Assembly: GCA_028713125.1 (NCBI GenBank)
Contig: JAQTOU010000001.1
Coordinates: 204,273-268,272, forward strand
Source of the DNA: Elusimicrobiales bacterium
GTDB taxonomy: Bacteria > Elusimicrobiota > Elusimicrobia > Elusimicrobiales > UBA9959
Reading direction: 5' to 3'
Length of the DNA: 64,000 bases
The translations under genes were made by a program, and so were the position numbers. The stretch's first letter is position 1; every line of letters begins with the position of its first letter. Positions 1-7,982 of this stretch are shown here, piece after piece. The notes beneath the pieces are model-generated. The model saw nothing but the letters and a program-made list of their open reading frames with translations. It had not been told where the DNA came from and did no database searches.

Positions 1-1355
1 GAGTCCGCCTCAAGGGTGACCCCGAAGGAAGGCTTTTCAACGGCGGCGCCGAAGAACGGAGAGGTCCGGGTACCGATATAGGCGCCCATGACGGCGTCCC
101 CGTCCTTTATATAAACTTGGTCCGCGTCGTTGACATTGCCGTTATTGTCCAATTCGCCCGCATGGAAATCGGTGAACCTTGGCATGGCCTTGGCGAAAGT
201 ATAATTTTTCGCCGACCAGGTATCCGGTACCGTGATGCTATAAGGATAAGCCTGGGTATAGGAAAAAGAAGGGGAATTGGAATAGGGATGGGGTGTCTGT
301 ACCACGGTGGTAGCCTGGTTCCATACGCCGCCGCCATTGTCGTAATGGGCGCTGGCGTTCCTGAAATTGGTTACCGCGAAATAAGGACCCTTGAGAGAGG
401 AATACATTTTCCCGGACTTTTGCGCGCAATAATCGCCCGAGGCGTTGGTGACGGTCATGCTGGAATAGTCCCGGACCCAGACATACTGGTCGCGCAGAGA
501 AACTTTTGCCGGCTGCACCCACAGGTCCTCTGTTTTTGTTACGCTCAGGCCGTCATAAACGGGCAGCGGGGAAATTGCGTAGACCGTGCCTGAAGATGTC
601 CCGTACGTAGTGTAGGCATTATTGTCACAGTAGCGGCGCAGATCGTCGTATTTAAGGAGAACGGCCCCGTCCGCGGCGTTTATATAATAGACCCAGAGGC
701 CGTTGCCGCGGCCGCGCAGTTTCCAGGCCAATTTAAGAGCGCCGTCGTTCTCGTCGGGATAGATGACCAGCTCGGCCCTGGTAACGCTTAGCTGGCGGCC
801 CAGGTCCGCGGCGGCGGCCTGGACGGCGGCCTCGGCGGTAATGGAGGGAGTGGTGTTTAAAGATATTTCGGGTTCGAACTTGCCCTGGTAGCCGGACACC
901 TGCCCGTTCGCGGCCACGTGCACGCGGGCATAAGAAAATTCTACCGGGATGCCATCCTTGTACTGCTGGTACTGGAGATGTGTGATTCCTGCGAACTCTT
1001 TATTAAGGACCAGGCGCAGCGCTGAAGGCTCTACTTTAAGGAAAGCTTTGTTTTCTTCCAGAAAAGCGGCGGCGGCTTGCTCAGGGGTTCCGGGGTAGCG
1101 CGCAGTGCGCCCGCCGGTCAAAGCCTCGGGGAGGGCCGTGCGGGGATTATAGCGGACGTTCCAGCCTTTGCCCTGCTTCCTGGAAAATTCGCGGAAGGCC
1201 TCGCGCGCCGCCAGGGCGGGCGTCTTGCGGACCTGGCGCATCGAATCCGCCAGCGGGGAAGGGCGGCGGGCGCCGGCTTTAGGGGCCGCCAACAACTCCC
1301 CCGCCCAGGAGGAAAGCAGCAGCGCGGCGGATAAAAGGATATATTTCCTGTTCAT
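1..1355 (-). CDS. Secreted FTP/PepSY propeptide-type protein, partial (runs off left edge)
   Basis: This reading frame is open from its ATG to the window edge, giving 451 visible codons. The N-terminus (residues 1-23, MNRKYILLSAALLLSSWAG) is a signal peptide. Around residues 85-152 there is an FTP-like region (HLQYQQYKDGIPVEFSYARV) as in fungalysin/thermolysin propeptides. A PepSY-like stretch follows at about 170-240 (ITAEAAVQAAAADLG, then LAWKLRGRGNGLWVYYINAADG). In the known families these domains precede an M4 or M36 metalloprotease domain. No HExxH is visible in the part present here, so protease activity is not shown. The stop of the upstream HEAT-repeat gene lies 5 bases before this ATG, so the two are probably cotranscribed. 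The missing C-terminal part would decide the function. Confidence 0.75.
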   Translation of the reverse strand, partial: MNRKYILLSAALLLSSWAGELLAAPKAGARRPSPLADSMRQVRKTPALAAREAFREFSRKQGKGWNVRYNPRTALPEALTGGRTARYPGTPEQAAAAFLEENKAFLKVEPSALRLVLNKEFAGITHLQYQQYKDGIPVEFSYARVHVAANGQVSGYQGKFEPEISLNTTPSITAEAAVQAAAADLGRQLSVTRAELVIYPDENDGALKLAWKLRGRGNGLWVYYINAADGAVLLKYDDLRRYCDNNAYTTYGTSSGTVYAISPLPVYDGLSVTKTEDLWVQPAKVSLRDQYVWVRDYSSMTVTNASGDYCAQKSGKMYSSLKGPYFAVTNFRNASAHYDNGGGVWNQATTVVQTPHPYSNSPSFSYTQAYPYSITVPDTWSAKNYTFAKAMPRFTDFHAGELDNNGNVNDADQVYIKDGDAVMGAYIGTRTSPFFGAAVEKPSFGVTLEAD

Positions 1356-1360
1356 AATTA

Positions 1361-2452
1361 TCATTTCTTGGCAGCTCTTTTAAGCGTCTGCAGGGCGCCT
1401 GCCAGCTTTACGCCGGTGTCCGGGTCTTCCAAAGCCTGGGCCAGCAGCGGCAGGGCCTCGGCATCGCTGAAAGCGGCCGCCACTTCCACCGCCTCAAGCC
1501 GTATTTCAGGGGTGGCCGCGCTCATCGCGTCCTGGGCGACCTTCAGGTCAGCCGGGACGCCGGAAAGTATCAGCCCCCTCTGCACGGTAATTTTCGTCCT
1601 TATATCGGAAGCCCCCGCGGCGAGGGCGGCCAGTTTCTCTTTTACCCCGGCGCTCTTGATCCCGCAGAGCGCGGAAACGGCCTTGTATTTTATGGTCGGG
1701 TTCTGGTCGTCCGCAAGCTGGATGAGCACTTCCGCGGCCTCATCCTTTGAAGGCGAGCACTTAAGCGCGTCCAGCGCGGCCATACGCACCCTTACGGATT
1801 TCTCCGCGGAAAGCAATTTGGCCAGGGGCCCGGCCGCGGCCCCGCTGCAGATCTTCGACAGGCCGCTCGCTCCTTCGTAGCGGATCGCCTCGTCCTCGGC
1901 TCCCAGGGCCTCTATGAACTGTGAGAGCTCCTCGCCGTGCCCGAGGCGGGCCAGCTCCCTGGCGGCGGCGTCGCGCACGGGCCCGTAATTGTCGTTCTTA
2001 AGCTTGTAAAGCAGGTCCGCGCCCTTTTCCCCCTTGATCCCGGCATAGCTCTCGATGGCCTTCTCCCGGATCTTGTTCTGAGAAATTATTTTAAGCTCGA
2101 CGAGGGGGGTGTTCGTCAGCGTTATGGGCCCCTGGGCCGGGACATCGTTTATGATCCCCAGCAGGACTTTCATCCCGACGGGGCTGCCCAGCTCCCACAG
2201 CGCGCGGGCGGCGGCGATGCGCACGTATTTATCGCGGTCCTCCAGCATGGTCTTGAGCACGCCCGTCGCGGCCTGGTTCCCGGCCCCCCCCAGGATCTCG
2301 GCGGCCAGGGCGCGCACATCGGAGTCGTCGCTCTTCAGGTGGCTGACCACGGTCTGCAAAGCCTTGCGGCCCAGGTCCTTTTTGGAAAGAGGCTGGGTGT
2401 GGCCGGGCAGGGCCGGGAAAGCGATGAGCAGGGCAACGAACAATGCGACCAT
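1361..2452 (-). CDS. Secreted HEAT-repeat protein
   Basis: This 363-aa protein begins with a hydrophobic signal peptide (residues 1-19, ending near GHTQ). The rest is a run of HEAT-like alpha-helical repeats of roughly 30-35 residues, seen as recurring VRxxAAxxLxxLG-type units, for example DVRALAAEILGGAG, YVRIAAARALWELG and PVRDAAARELARLG. Such solenoids mediate protein-protein contacts; no catalytic motif is visible. It is the first gene of a two-gene unit with the FTP/PepSY protein. There is no convincing ribosome binding site. A TAGAAT box at 2464-2459 lies 6 bases before the ATG, which suggests a leaderless transcript. The partner and role are unknown. Confidence 0.8.
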   Translation of the reverse strand: MVALFVALLIAFPALPGHTQPLSKKDLGRKALQTVVSHLKSDDSDVRALAAEILGGAGNQAATGVLKTMLEDRDKYVRIAAARALWELGSPVGMKVLLGIINDVPAQGPITLTNTPLVELKIISQNKIREKAIESYAGIKGEKGADLLYKLKNDNYGPVRDAAARELARLGHGEELSQFIEALGAEDEAIRYEGASGLSKICSGAAAGPLAKLLSAEKSVRVRMAALDALKCSPSKDEAAEVLIQLADDQNPTIKYKAVSALCGIKSAGVKEKLAALAAGASDIRTKITVQRGLILSGVPADLKVAQDAMSAATPEIRLEAVEVAAAFSDAEALPLLAQALEDPDTGVKLAGALQTLKRAAKK

Positions 2453-2532
2453 ATATAAATTCTAATCTATCCTGTTTGCGGTAAGGTTAAGTTTTAGTTA
2501 CAAAAAGATTACGCCGCCGGCCGCCAAGAACA

Positions 2533-2550
2533 TGCCCCCTAGAGGACTCG
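2533..2550 (-). repeat. Degenerate second copy of the tRNA-Arg 3' end
   Basis: These 18 bases match the 3' end of the tRNA-Arg gene (2690-2707) at 16 of 18 positions, in the same orientation and 157 bp away. A separate T-arm-like TTCGAATCC occurs at 2636-2644 on the plus strand. Duplicated tRNA 3' ends are the usual scar of tRNA-targeted integration, but tRNA gene decay would look the same. No integrase is nearby. Confidence 0.5.
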
Positions 2551-2689
2551 GTCACAACTCTTTGGCTCGCCGCCGCTCGCCAAAGGTCGCGACCCCGGCT
2601 CGCTTCTGCGCCTGCTGGCTCCGAAGCTCCGCCTTTCGAATCCTCGCGCGAGCCAAATTGTTGGCTCGCTCAGCGTGCACGCTAAAGCG
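2551..2689. other. Intergenic spacer with a 9-bp perfect hairpin
   Basis: The spacer between the tRNA-Arg gene and its degenerate end repeat holds no supported gene. It contains a perfect 9-bp inverted repeat, GCGAGCCAA at 2648-2656 and TTGGCTCGC at 2661-2669, with a 4-base loop (ATTG). No T-run follows on either strand, so a simple intrinsic terminator is not supported. Confidence 0.45.
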
Positions 2690-2763
2690 TGCCCCCTGGA
2701 GGATTCGAACCTCCAACCTACTGCTTCGAAGGCAGGCGCTCTATCCAGTTGAGCTAAGGGGGC
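2690..2763 (-). tRNA. tRNA-Arg (anticodon TCG)
   Basis: A full cloverleaf can be drawn on the minus strand. It has a 7-bp acceptor stem (GCCCCCT with AGGGGGC), a D stem GCTC/GAGC, an anticodon loop CTTCGAA giving anticodon TCG (codon CGA, Arg), and a T arm GGAGG-TTCGAAT-CCTCC. The discriminator is A and CCA is not encoded. The top pair of the anticodon stem (position 27-43) is mismatched. The gene is 74 nt long and is followed downstream by a partial repeat of its 3' end. Confidence 0.93.
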
Positions 2764-2784
2764 GGTTGTGCATTCAGCCGTATT

Positions 2785-2790
2785 ATTATA
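2785..2790 (-). promoter_or_regulatory. Candidate -10 box for tRNA-Arg
   Basis: A perfect TATAAT on the minus strand lies 21 bases before the mature tRNA-Arg 5' end, a normal distance for a tRNA promoter. No good -35 element is evident. Confidence 0.5.
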
Positions 2791-2863
2791 GAATTTATTT
2801 AAGCGCGGGCATAATTGCGGCGGAACTGATTTAAATTCTTCAGGCGTTTCCAAGGAGTCTATC

Positions 2864-3619
2864 ATGGGCGGACATTCTCACTGGGCAGGCATTAAACACA
2901 AGAAGGCCATAACCGACGCCAAAAGAGGCAAGGTCTGGACCAAGATCATCAAGGAAATAGCCATTGCGGCAAAGGCCGGCGGCGGCAACCCCGACGACAA
3001 TCCCCGGCTGCGCTCGGCCATACAGGACGCGAAAGGCAGCAATATGCCGCTGGATAACGTCAAACGCGCCATCAGGCGCGGCACGGGGCAGGAACCCGGC
3101 GTCGTGTACGAAGAGATCACCTACGAGGCTTACGGCCCGGGCGGCATAGCCATAATAATAAATGTCACTACCGACAACAAGAACCGCGCCGCCAGCGAGA
3201 TCCGCAAGATCCTGGACACCCGCGGCGGCAATATGGGCTCCACCGGCGCCGTCGGCTGGATGTTCGAGCAGAAAGGCTATCTCACCGTCAAGAAAACCGA
3301 CGCCAAGGAGGACGAGCTGATGTCCCTGGCCCTCGAAATAGGCGCCGACGATTTCCGCTCCGTGCCCGAGTCCGACGAATTCGAGATAATCACCTCCCCG
3401 GCCGAGTTCGACTCGGTAAAGACGAAACTGGAAGAGAAGAAAGTCCCCATAGTCGCCGGCGAGATCACGATGCTCCCCAAGAACGAAGTTAACATCGGCG
3501 AGGATAAAGCGGAAGCGGTCCTTAAGCTGATGGACGAGCTGGAAGACCACGAGGACGTGCAGAAAGTCTATTCCAACTTCAACATCCCCGACGCGGTGAT
3601 GGCAAAGATGGATAAGTAG
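2864..3619 (+). CDS. yebC: YebC/PmpR family protein
   Basis: The 251-aa product opens with the family signature (GGHSHWAGIKHKKAITDAKR) and has the expected length for YebC/TACO1 proteins. Members have been described both as DNA-binding transcriptional regulators and as factors that help ribosomes through difficult peptide stretches; the sequence alone cannot decide. The gene starts the plus-strand run yebC-ruvC-ruvA-ruvB, an arrangement common in bacteria, with only 13 bases before ruvC. An AAGGAG-type ribosome binding site lies just upstream of the ATG. Confidence 0.95.
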   Translation: MGGHSHWAGIKHKKAITDAKRGKVWTKIIKEIAIAAKAGGGNPDDNPRLRSAIQDAKGSNMPLDNVKRAIRRGTGQEPGVVYEEITYEAYGPGGIAIIINVTTDNKNRAASEIRKILDTRGGNMGSTGAVGWMFEQKGYLTVKKTDAKEDELMSLALEIGADDFRSVPESDEFEIITSPAEFDSVKTKLEEKKVPIVAGEITMLPKNEVNIGEDKAEAVLKLMDELEDHEDVQKVYSNFNIPDAVMAKMDK

Positions 3620-3632
3620 TTTTAAGTGCCTG

Positions 3633-4151
3633 ATGAAAATCCTCGGCATAGATCCCGGGCTGGACAGGACCGGCTGGGCCGTACTTGAAAAAGACGGCGC
3701 CGCCCCCCCGAAACTGGCCGCCTCCGGGCTTGTACACACCCCCAAGAACACGCCGCTCGAGAAGCGCCTCGCCTCCATTTTCGACGAGCTCTCCGCGCTG
3801 ATAAAGGCCCATTCGCCCGATGAGGCGGCTATCGAGGAGGTCTTTTTCTCGAAGCGGGCCGACACCCAGGCGAACACGACCCACGCGCGCGGGGTCATCC
3901 TGCTGGCCTGCGAAAAGGGCGGTCTGCCCATAAGCTCCTATAATCCCAAAGTCATTAAGAAGACCATCTCGGGGAACGGCGCCGCCGAGAAGAAGCAGAT
4001 GCAGCGCGTGGTCCAGATAACCCTCAATCTCGTGTCCATTCCGGAACCCGACGACATAGCCGACGCCATGGCCGCCGCGCTGTGCCATCTCCGCCTCGCC
4101 CCCCTGGCCAGGGCGCTGGCTAAAGCGAAAGCGAAGGCCGGGATAGCATGA
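3633..4151 (+). CDS. ruvC: Holliday junction endonuclease RuvC
   Basis: RuvC cuts Holliday junctions symmetrically during recombinational repair. The 172-aa product carries the four acidic active-site residues of the family: D7 (in GIDPGLDRTG), E68 (in AAIEEVFF), and D141 and D144 (in PDDIADAMAAALCH). Its length is normal. The stop codon overlaps the ruvA start (ATGA), indicating translational coupling. The C-terminus is rich in Ala and Lys. Confidence 0.96.
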   Translation: MKILGIDPGLDRTGWAVLEKDGAAPPKLAASGLVHTPKNTPLEKRLASIFDELSALIKAHSPDEAAIEEVFFSKRADTQANTTHARGVILLACEKGGLPISSYNPKVIKKTISGNGAAEKKQMQRVVQITLNLVSIPEPDDIADAMAAALCHLRLAPLARALAKAKAKAGIA

Positions 4152-4756
4152 TCGCCTACCTGAGGGGAAGGATCGTTATGAAATCCGGCGAGAGCGCCGT
4201 CATCGAAACCAACGGCCTCGGCTATGAAGTTTTTTTCTGCGAGCCCTCTCTCGACGCCCTGGGGCCGGAGGGAGCCACCGTCGAAGTTTTTATCGCCGAA
4301 TCCATCAGCATGTACGGCGGCACGGCCCTTTACGGGTTCCGGTCGCAGGAAGAAAAGCGCCTCTTCGACATGCTGCGCGACGCGGTTCCGAACACCGGCG
4401 CGAAGAAAGCCATGGACTACCTCGGCAAAGCCGTCAAATCCATGCAGGACTTCAAGAGCGCGGTGGCGGCGAAGGATGCCAAGCGCCTCACGGCCATCTT
4501 CGGCTTTACGGCCAAGACCGCGGATAAGCTTATCTCGGCCCTCAAAGACAAGCTTCCCGCCGCAAGCGAGGCCGCCGCGGCCGGTTTCAGCGCGGCTTCC
4601 GGGGTCTACACACAGGCCCTGACCGCCCTTACCGCCCTGGGATTCAGGGCCGGAGAAGCCCGCTCGGCCCTCGAGGACGCGGCGGCCGAAGCCGGCCCGT
4701 CAGCCGGCACGGAAGCGATAGTAAGGCTGGCGCTCAGGCGCCTCTCCCCGAAGTAG
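4148..4756 (+). CDS. ruvA: Holliday junction branch migration protein RuvA
   Basis: RuvA is the junction-binding subunit of the RuvAB branch-migration complex. The 202-aa protein has the N-terminal OB-fold region (MIAYLRGRIVMKSGESAVIETNGLGYEVF), two helix-hairpin-helix segments around residues 75-125, and a C-terminal three-helix domain (ALTALTALGFRAGEARSAL). Both hairpins depart from the usual GxG loop: they read VPNTGAKKA and FGFTAKTAD. The gene overlaps ruvC by 4 bases and ends 7 bases before ruvB, so context supports the call strongly. Confidence 0.93.
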   Translation: MIAYLRGRIVMKSGESAVIETNGLGYEVFFCEPSLDALGPEGATVEVFIAESISMYGGTALYGFRSQEEKRLFDMLRDAVPNTGAKKAMDYLGKAVKSMQDFKSAVAAKDAKRLTAIFGFTAKTADKLISALKDKLPAASEAAAAGFSAASGVYTQALTALTALGFRAGEARSALEDAAAEAGPSAGTEAIVRLALRRLSPK

Positions 4757-4763
4757 AACGCCA

Positions 4764-5789
4764 ATGCCTAAAGACGAAGAAATACTTTCAGCCCGGCCCG
4801 CCTCCGACGAAACCGCGCGCATGGAATCCGCCCTGCGCCCCACCTCTCTCGACGAGTTCGTGGGGCAGGCGCGGCTGAAGGAAAACCTGAACGTTTTCAT
4901 CCAGGCCGCCCGAAAGAGGAAGGAATCCCTGGACCACTGCCTCTTCTATTCCCCCCCGGGGCTCGGCAAAACCACCCTTTCCTATATACTGGCCCGCGAA
5001 ATGGGCGTCAACATCAAGGTTACCTCCGGCCCCGTACTCTCGAAGCCCGGCGACCTGGCTGCGATGCTGACCACGGAGCTGGCCGAGGGCGATATCCTTT
5101 TCATCGACGAGATCCACCGACTCAACGCCGCGGTGGAAGAAGCGCTTTACCCGGTGATGGAGGACTTCGTGTTCTTCATCAATACCGGCCAGGGCCCAGG
5201 CTCCACCACCCTAAAGCTCGCCGTCCCCCGCTTCACTCTGGTCGGCGCCACTACCCGCAGCGGCCTGCTTACCGGCCCCCTCCGCGACCGCTTCGGCATC
5301 GTTTTCAACCTCGGCTTCTACGGCGAGGACGAGATAGCGCAGATACTGCTCCGCTCGGCCGGGATACTAGGCAGCCAGGCGGAGAAAGCCGCGCTCCGGC
5401 TTATTGCCCGCCGCTCCCGGGGCACCCCGCGCATAGCCAACCGCCTGCTCAAGCGGGTAAGGGACTTCGCCGACGTTAAAGCCAGCGGAATAATCACCTC
5501 CGAGGTCACCGAGGCCGCAATGACCTCCCTTGAAATAGACGCCGAAGGCCTCGACAACCTGGACCGGCGCATACTGCTGGCCATAGCCGAAAAGTTCGGC
5601 GGCGGGCCGGTCGGGATCGAGACCCTGGCCGTGGCCGTTTCCGAAGAGGCAGACACACTTACTGACGTTATAGAGCCTTTCCTCATGCAGGCGGGCTTCC
5701 TGAAGCGGACCACGCGCGGCCGCGTGATAACCGCGAAAGCAGCCGCCCACCTGGGCCTCAAGCTGCCGCGACAGGCCGAGCTTCTCTGA
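4764..5789 (+). CDS. ruvB: Holliday junction ATP-dependent helicase RuvB
   Basis: RuvB is the AAA+ motor that drives branch migration with RuvA. The 341-aa product shows Walker A at residues 64-71 (PPGLGKTT), Walker B at about 111-118 (ILFIDEIH), a sensor/arginine-finger segment (GPLRDRFGI), and the winged-helix C-terminus with GGGPVGIETLA. Its length is normal. It is the last ruv gene; an exported SpoIID-like protein follows 11 bases later. Confidence 0.97.
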   Translation: MPKDEEILSARPASDETARMESALRPTSLDEFVGQARLKENLNVFIQAARKRKESLDHCLFYSPPGLGKTTLSYILAREMGVNIKVTSGPVLSKPGDLAAMLTTELAEGDILFIDEIHRLNAAVEEALYPVMEDFVFFINTGQGPGSTTLKLAVPRFTLVGATTRSGLLTGPLRDRFGIVFNLGFYGEDEIAQILLRSAGILGSQAEKAALRLIARRSRGTPRIANRLLKRVRDFADVKASGIITSEVTEAAMTSLEIDAEGLDNLDRRILLAIAEKFGGGPVGIETLAVAVSEEADTLTDVIEPFLMQAGFLKRTTRGRVITAKAAAHLGLKLPRQAELL

Positions 5790-5800
5790 TCTTCCCGACA

Positions 5801-6937
5801 ATGAAACGCTTCCTCGCGATACTTATTCTTTTTGCCTGCCCAGGACCCTCCGCGGGCGCCGACGGCGCCTCCGACGACGCCCCGCGGATAAGGGTGGCCA
5901 TCTCGCGGAACGTTCCCTCGCTGAAGCTCAGGACCGCCTCCCAGATCTACGCCCAGGAAGTCAAGAGCGGGCAGAAATACATGCTGCTGGAGAACGCGTC
6001 CTACGAAGTCAAGGCCTCCGGGAAATGGATCACCGTGGCCGGGCAGGAGCTTATCTCCCCGATCAAGCTCCTCGCTTCCGACGGGCAGGAGCGGATACGC
6101 CTCGGCGGCAATCTTTACAAGGGAGACATACTCCTGCGGGCCACCCCGGAGGGCGGGCTGGACATAATAGAATATCTTTCGCTGGAGGAATATCTCTACG
6201 GCGTGCTGCCGTCCGAGATGAGCCCGGACTGGCCGCTGGAGGCGCTCAAGGCCCAGGCCGTGGCCTCGCGCACTTACGCGATGAAATTCATAAACCCGGC
6301 GCGCGATTACGATATCACCAACGGCGTCGAGATGCAGGTCTATAACGGCACGAACAAGATCAATTCCCGCATAATGGAGGCGGTGAACTCCACCCGCGGA
6401 GAAGTGCTTAAGTATAAAGGAAAGCTTATAACCGCTTTCTTTCACGCCTGCTGCGGCGGGCACACGGCCAGCGTCAAATCCGCCTGGGGCGAGGACGTGA
6501 TAAAGCCGCTTTACGGCGTGCCGGACCCGTTCTGTACCACTTCCCGCCACTACCGCTGGGAGTTTTTCCTTTCTTCCGCCGACCTCCTCAAGGCCATACA
6601 GGCGCAAGGCTCCACCGCCCTCAGGATAAAGAGCATGAAGATCCACCAGAAGGACCGCTCCGGGCGGGCGGTCTCTTTCCGGTTCACCACCGACAAGGAC
6701 TCGATGGTGATAAAGACCACGGACCTGCGAAAGCGGTTCGGGACCTTCGAGTTCCGCAGCACGTTTATCACCAGGATCAGCCCCGTAAAGGGCGGCTATG
6801 AACTGGCCGGCCGGGGCTGGGGACACGGCGTGGGCATGTGCCAGGAGGGCGCCAAATTCATGGCTTATAAGGGCAGGACCTATAAAAAAATACTCCGCCA
6901 CTATTACCCGAGCGCGGCCATCATCGATTATGAGTGA
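5801..6937 (+). CDS. SpoIID/LytB domain secreted protein
   Basis: The 378-aa product has a signal peptide (residues 1-20) and a SpoIID/LytB domain. Hallmarks are LPSEMSPDWPLEALKAQAVASRTYA around residues 139-163, a Cys-rich HACCGGHTASV segment, and GRGWGHGVGMCQEGA near the C-terminus. In the family SpoIID is a lytic transglycosylase acting on denuded peptidoglycan and LytB is an amidase enhancer, so a cell-wall role in the periplasm is likely. Its stop overlaps the queA start by 8 bases. The exact activity is not settled by the sequence. Confidence 0.88.
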   Translation: MKRFLAILILFACPGPSAGADGASDDAPRIRVAISRNVPSLKLRTASQIYAQEVKSGQKYMLLENASYEVKASGKWITVAGQELISPIKLLASDGQERIRLGGNLYKGDILLRATPEGGLDIIEYLSLEEYLYGVLPSEMSPDWPLEALKAQAVASRTYAMKFINPARDYDITNGVEMQVYNGTNKINSRIMEAVNSTRGEVLKYKGKLITAFFHACCGGHTASVKSAWGEDVIKPLYGVPDPFCTTSRHYRWEFFLSSADLLKAIQAQGSTALRIKSMKIHQKDRSGRAVSFRFTTDKDSMVIKTTDLRKRFGTFEFRSTFITRISPVKGGYELAGRGWGHGVGMCQEGAKFMAYKGRTYKKILRHYYPSAAIIDYE

Positions 6938-7976
6938 AGAATCCCTTTCCGAGTTTTCAGCCCTCGAGATAGAACCGCTTATAGCGGACAGCCCCGCCGA
7001 GCCGCGCGACTCCTCGCGCCTTATCGCGGTCAACCGCCGTGACGGCTCGCTGCTTCACCGCAATTTCCGCGACCTGCCCGAATTCCTCGGGCCGGGCGAT
7101 ATGCTTGTGCTAAACCGGAGCAAGGTGTGGAAAGCCAGGCTCTGGACGAAGAAGCAGACCGGCGGGAAGTCGGAAATTCTCCTCATGGCCCCCTCGACGG
7201 AGGACAAGACCGTCTGGACCGGGCTGTGCCGGAAGATCAGCGACGGCCAGATCCTCTCCTGCCCGGCCGGTATTACCGCTGAGTGCCTGAACCGCAATCC
7301 CGACGGCAGCTTCACTTTTAAATTCTCGGGCCCGGTCGACGAGGCCTACCTGGCCGTGAACGGCGAAGTCCCGCTCCCCACTTATATACTCAAAGCCCGG
7401 AAGCGCAGGGGCGTTGATGCCCCTCCCGACGAGCCGAATTACCAGACCGTATACGCGAAAGAGGCGGGTTCGATAGCGGCACATACCGCGGGCTTCCATT
7501 TTACCCCTGACCTTCTCGCCCGGCTCGAAGCCGCCGGGGTGAAAACTGTCTTTGTGACGCTTCATATCGGCTGGGGAACTTTCAGGCCGGTCCGCAACGA
7601 GGATCCCGCCGCCCACGTGATGATGGAAGAAGCCTGCGAGGTTTCCCCGGAGACCGCGGCCGCTATCAACGCGCACAAGGCCGCCGGCGGCAGGATAGTC
7701 GCGGTGGGAACCTCCTCCATGCGCACCCTCGAGACTTTCTCCGACGAAAAAGGCGTGGTTTCGTCCGGCTCCGGCAAAGCCGGCCTGTTCATCCGGCCGG
7801 GTTACAAGTTTAAAGTCGCAGGCGCCTTCATCACCAATCTGCACGTCCCCGAATCCGCCCCCCTCTACATGACCGCCGCCTTCGCCGGCCGCGACCTCCT
7901 CTTCAAAGCCTACTCCGAAGCCGTAAAAGAAAAATACCGCTTCTACTCCTACGGCGACTCGATGCTCATATGTTAA
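6930..7976 (+). CDS. queA: S-adenosylmethionine:tRNA ribosyltransferase-isomerase QueA
   Basis: QueA converts preQ1-tRNA to epoxyqueuosine-tRNA using the ribosyl part of SAM. The 348-aa product contains family segments such as NRSKVWKARL, YQTVYAKEAGSIAAHTAGFHFT, HIGWGTFRPV and GTSSMRTLE. The reading frame is open further upstream, but the ATG at 6930 matches the normal family N-terminus and overlaps the end of the SpoIID-like gene. The partner enzyme gene tgt follows, separated by a large structured repeat whose 5' boundary lies 6 bases after the queA stop. Confidence 0.95.
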   Translation: MSEESLSEFSALEIEPLIADSPAEPRDSSRLIAVNRRDGSLLHRNFRDLPEFLGPGDMLVLNRSKVWKARLWTKKQTGGKSEILLMAPSTEDKTVWTGLCRKISDGQILSCPAGITAECLNRNPDGSFTFKFSGPVDEAYLAVNGEVPLPTYILKARKRRGVDAPPDEPNYQTVYAKEAGSIAAHTAGFHFTPDLLARLEAAGVKTVFVTLHIGWGTFRPVRNEDPAAHVMMEEACEVSPETAAAINAHKAAGGRIVAVGTSSMRTLETFSDEKGVVSSGSGKAGLFIRPGYKFKVAGAFITNLHVPESAPLYMTAAFAGRDLLFKAYSEAVKEKYRFYSYGDSMLIC

Positions 7977-7982
7977 AAGACA

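Noticed and set aside
5318-7033. Long open frame on the minus strand opposite ruvB and the SpoIID-like gene
   Set aside because: It is antisense to well-recognised genes and its product has no known motif; GC-rich codons create such shadows.
4700-7033. A functional link between ruvCAB and the four-way-junction element nearby
   Set aside because: The neighbourhood is conserved for ruvCAB in many bacteria without such elements, and copies 2 and 3 are far away; no evidence beyond the suggestive shape.
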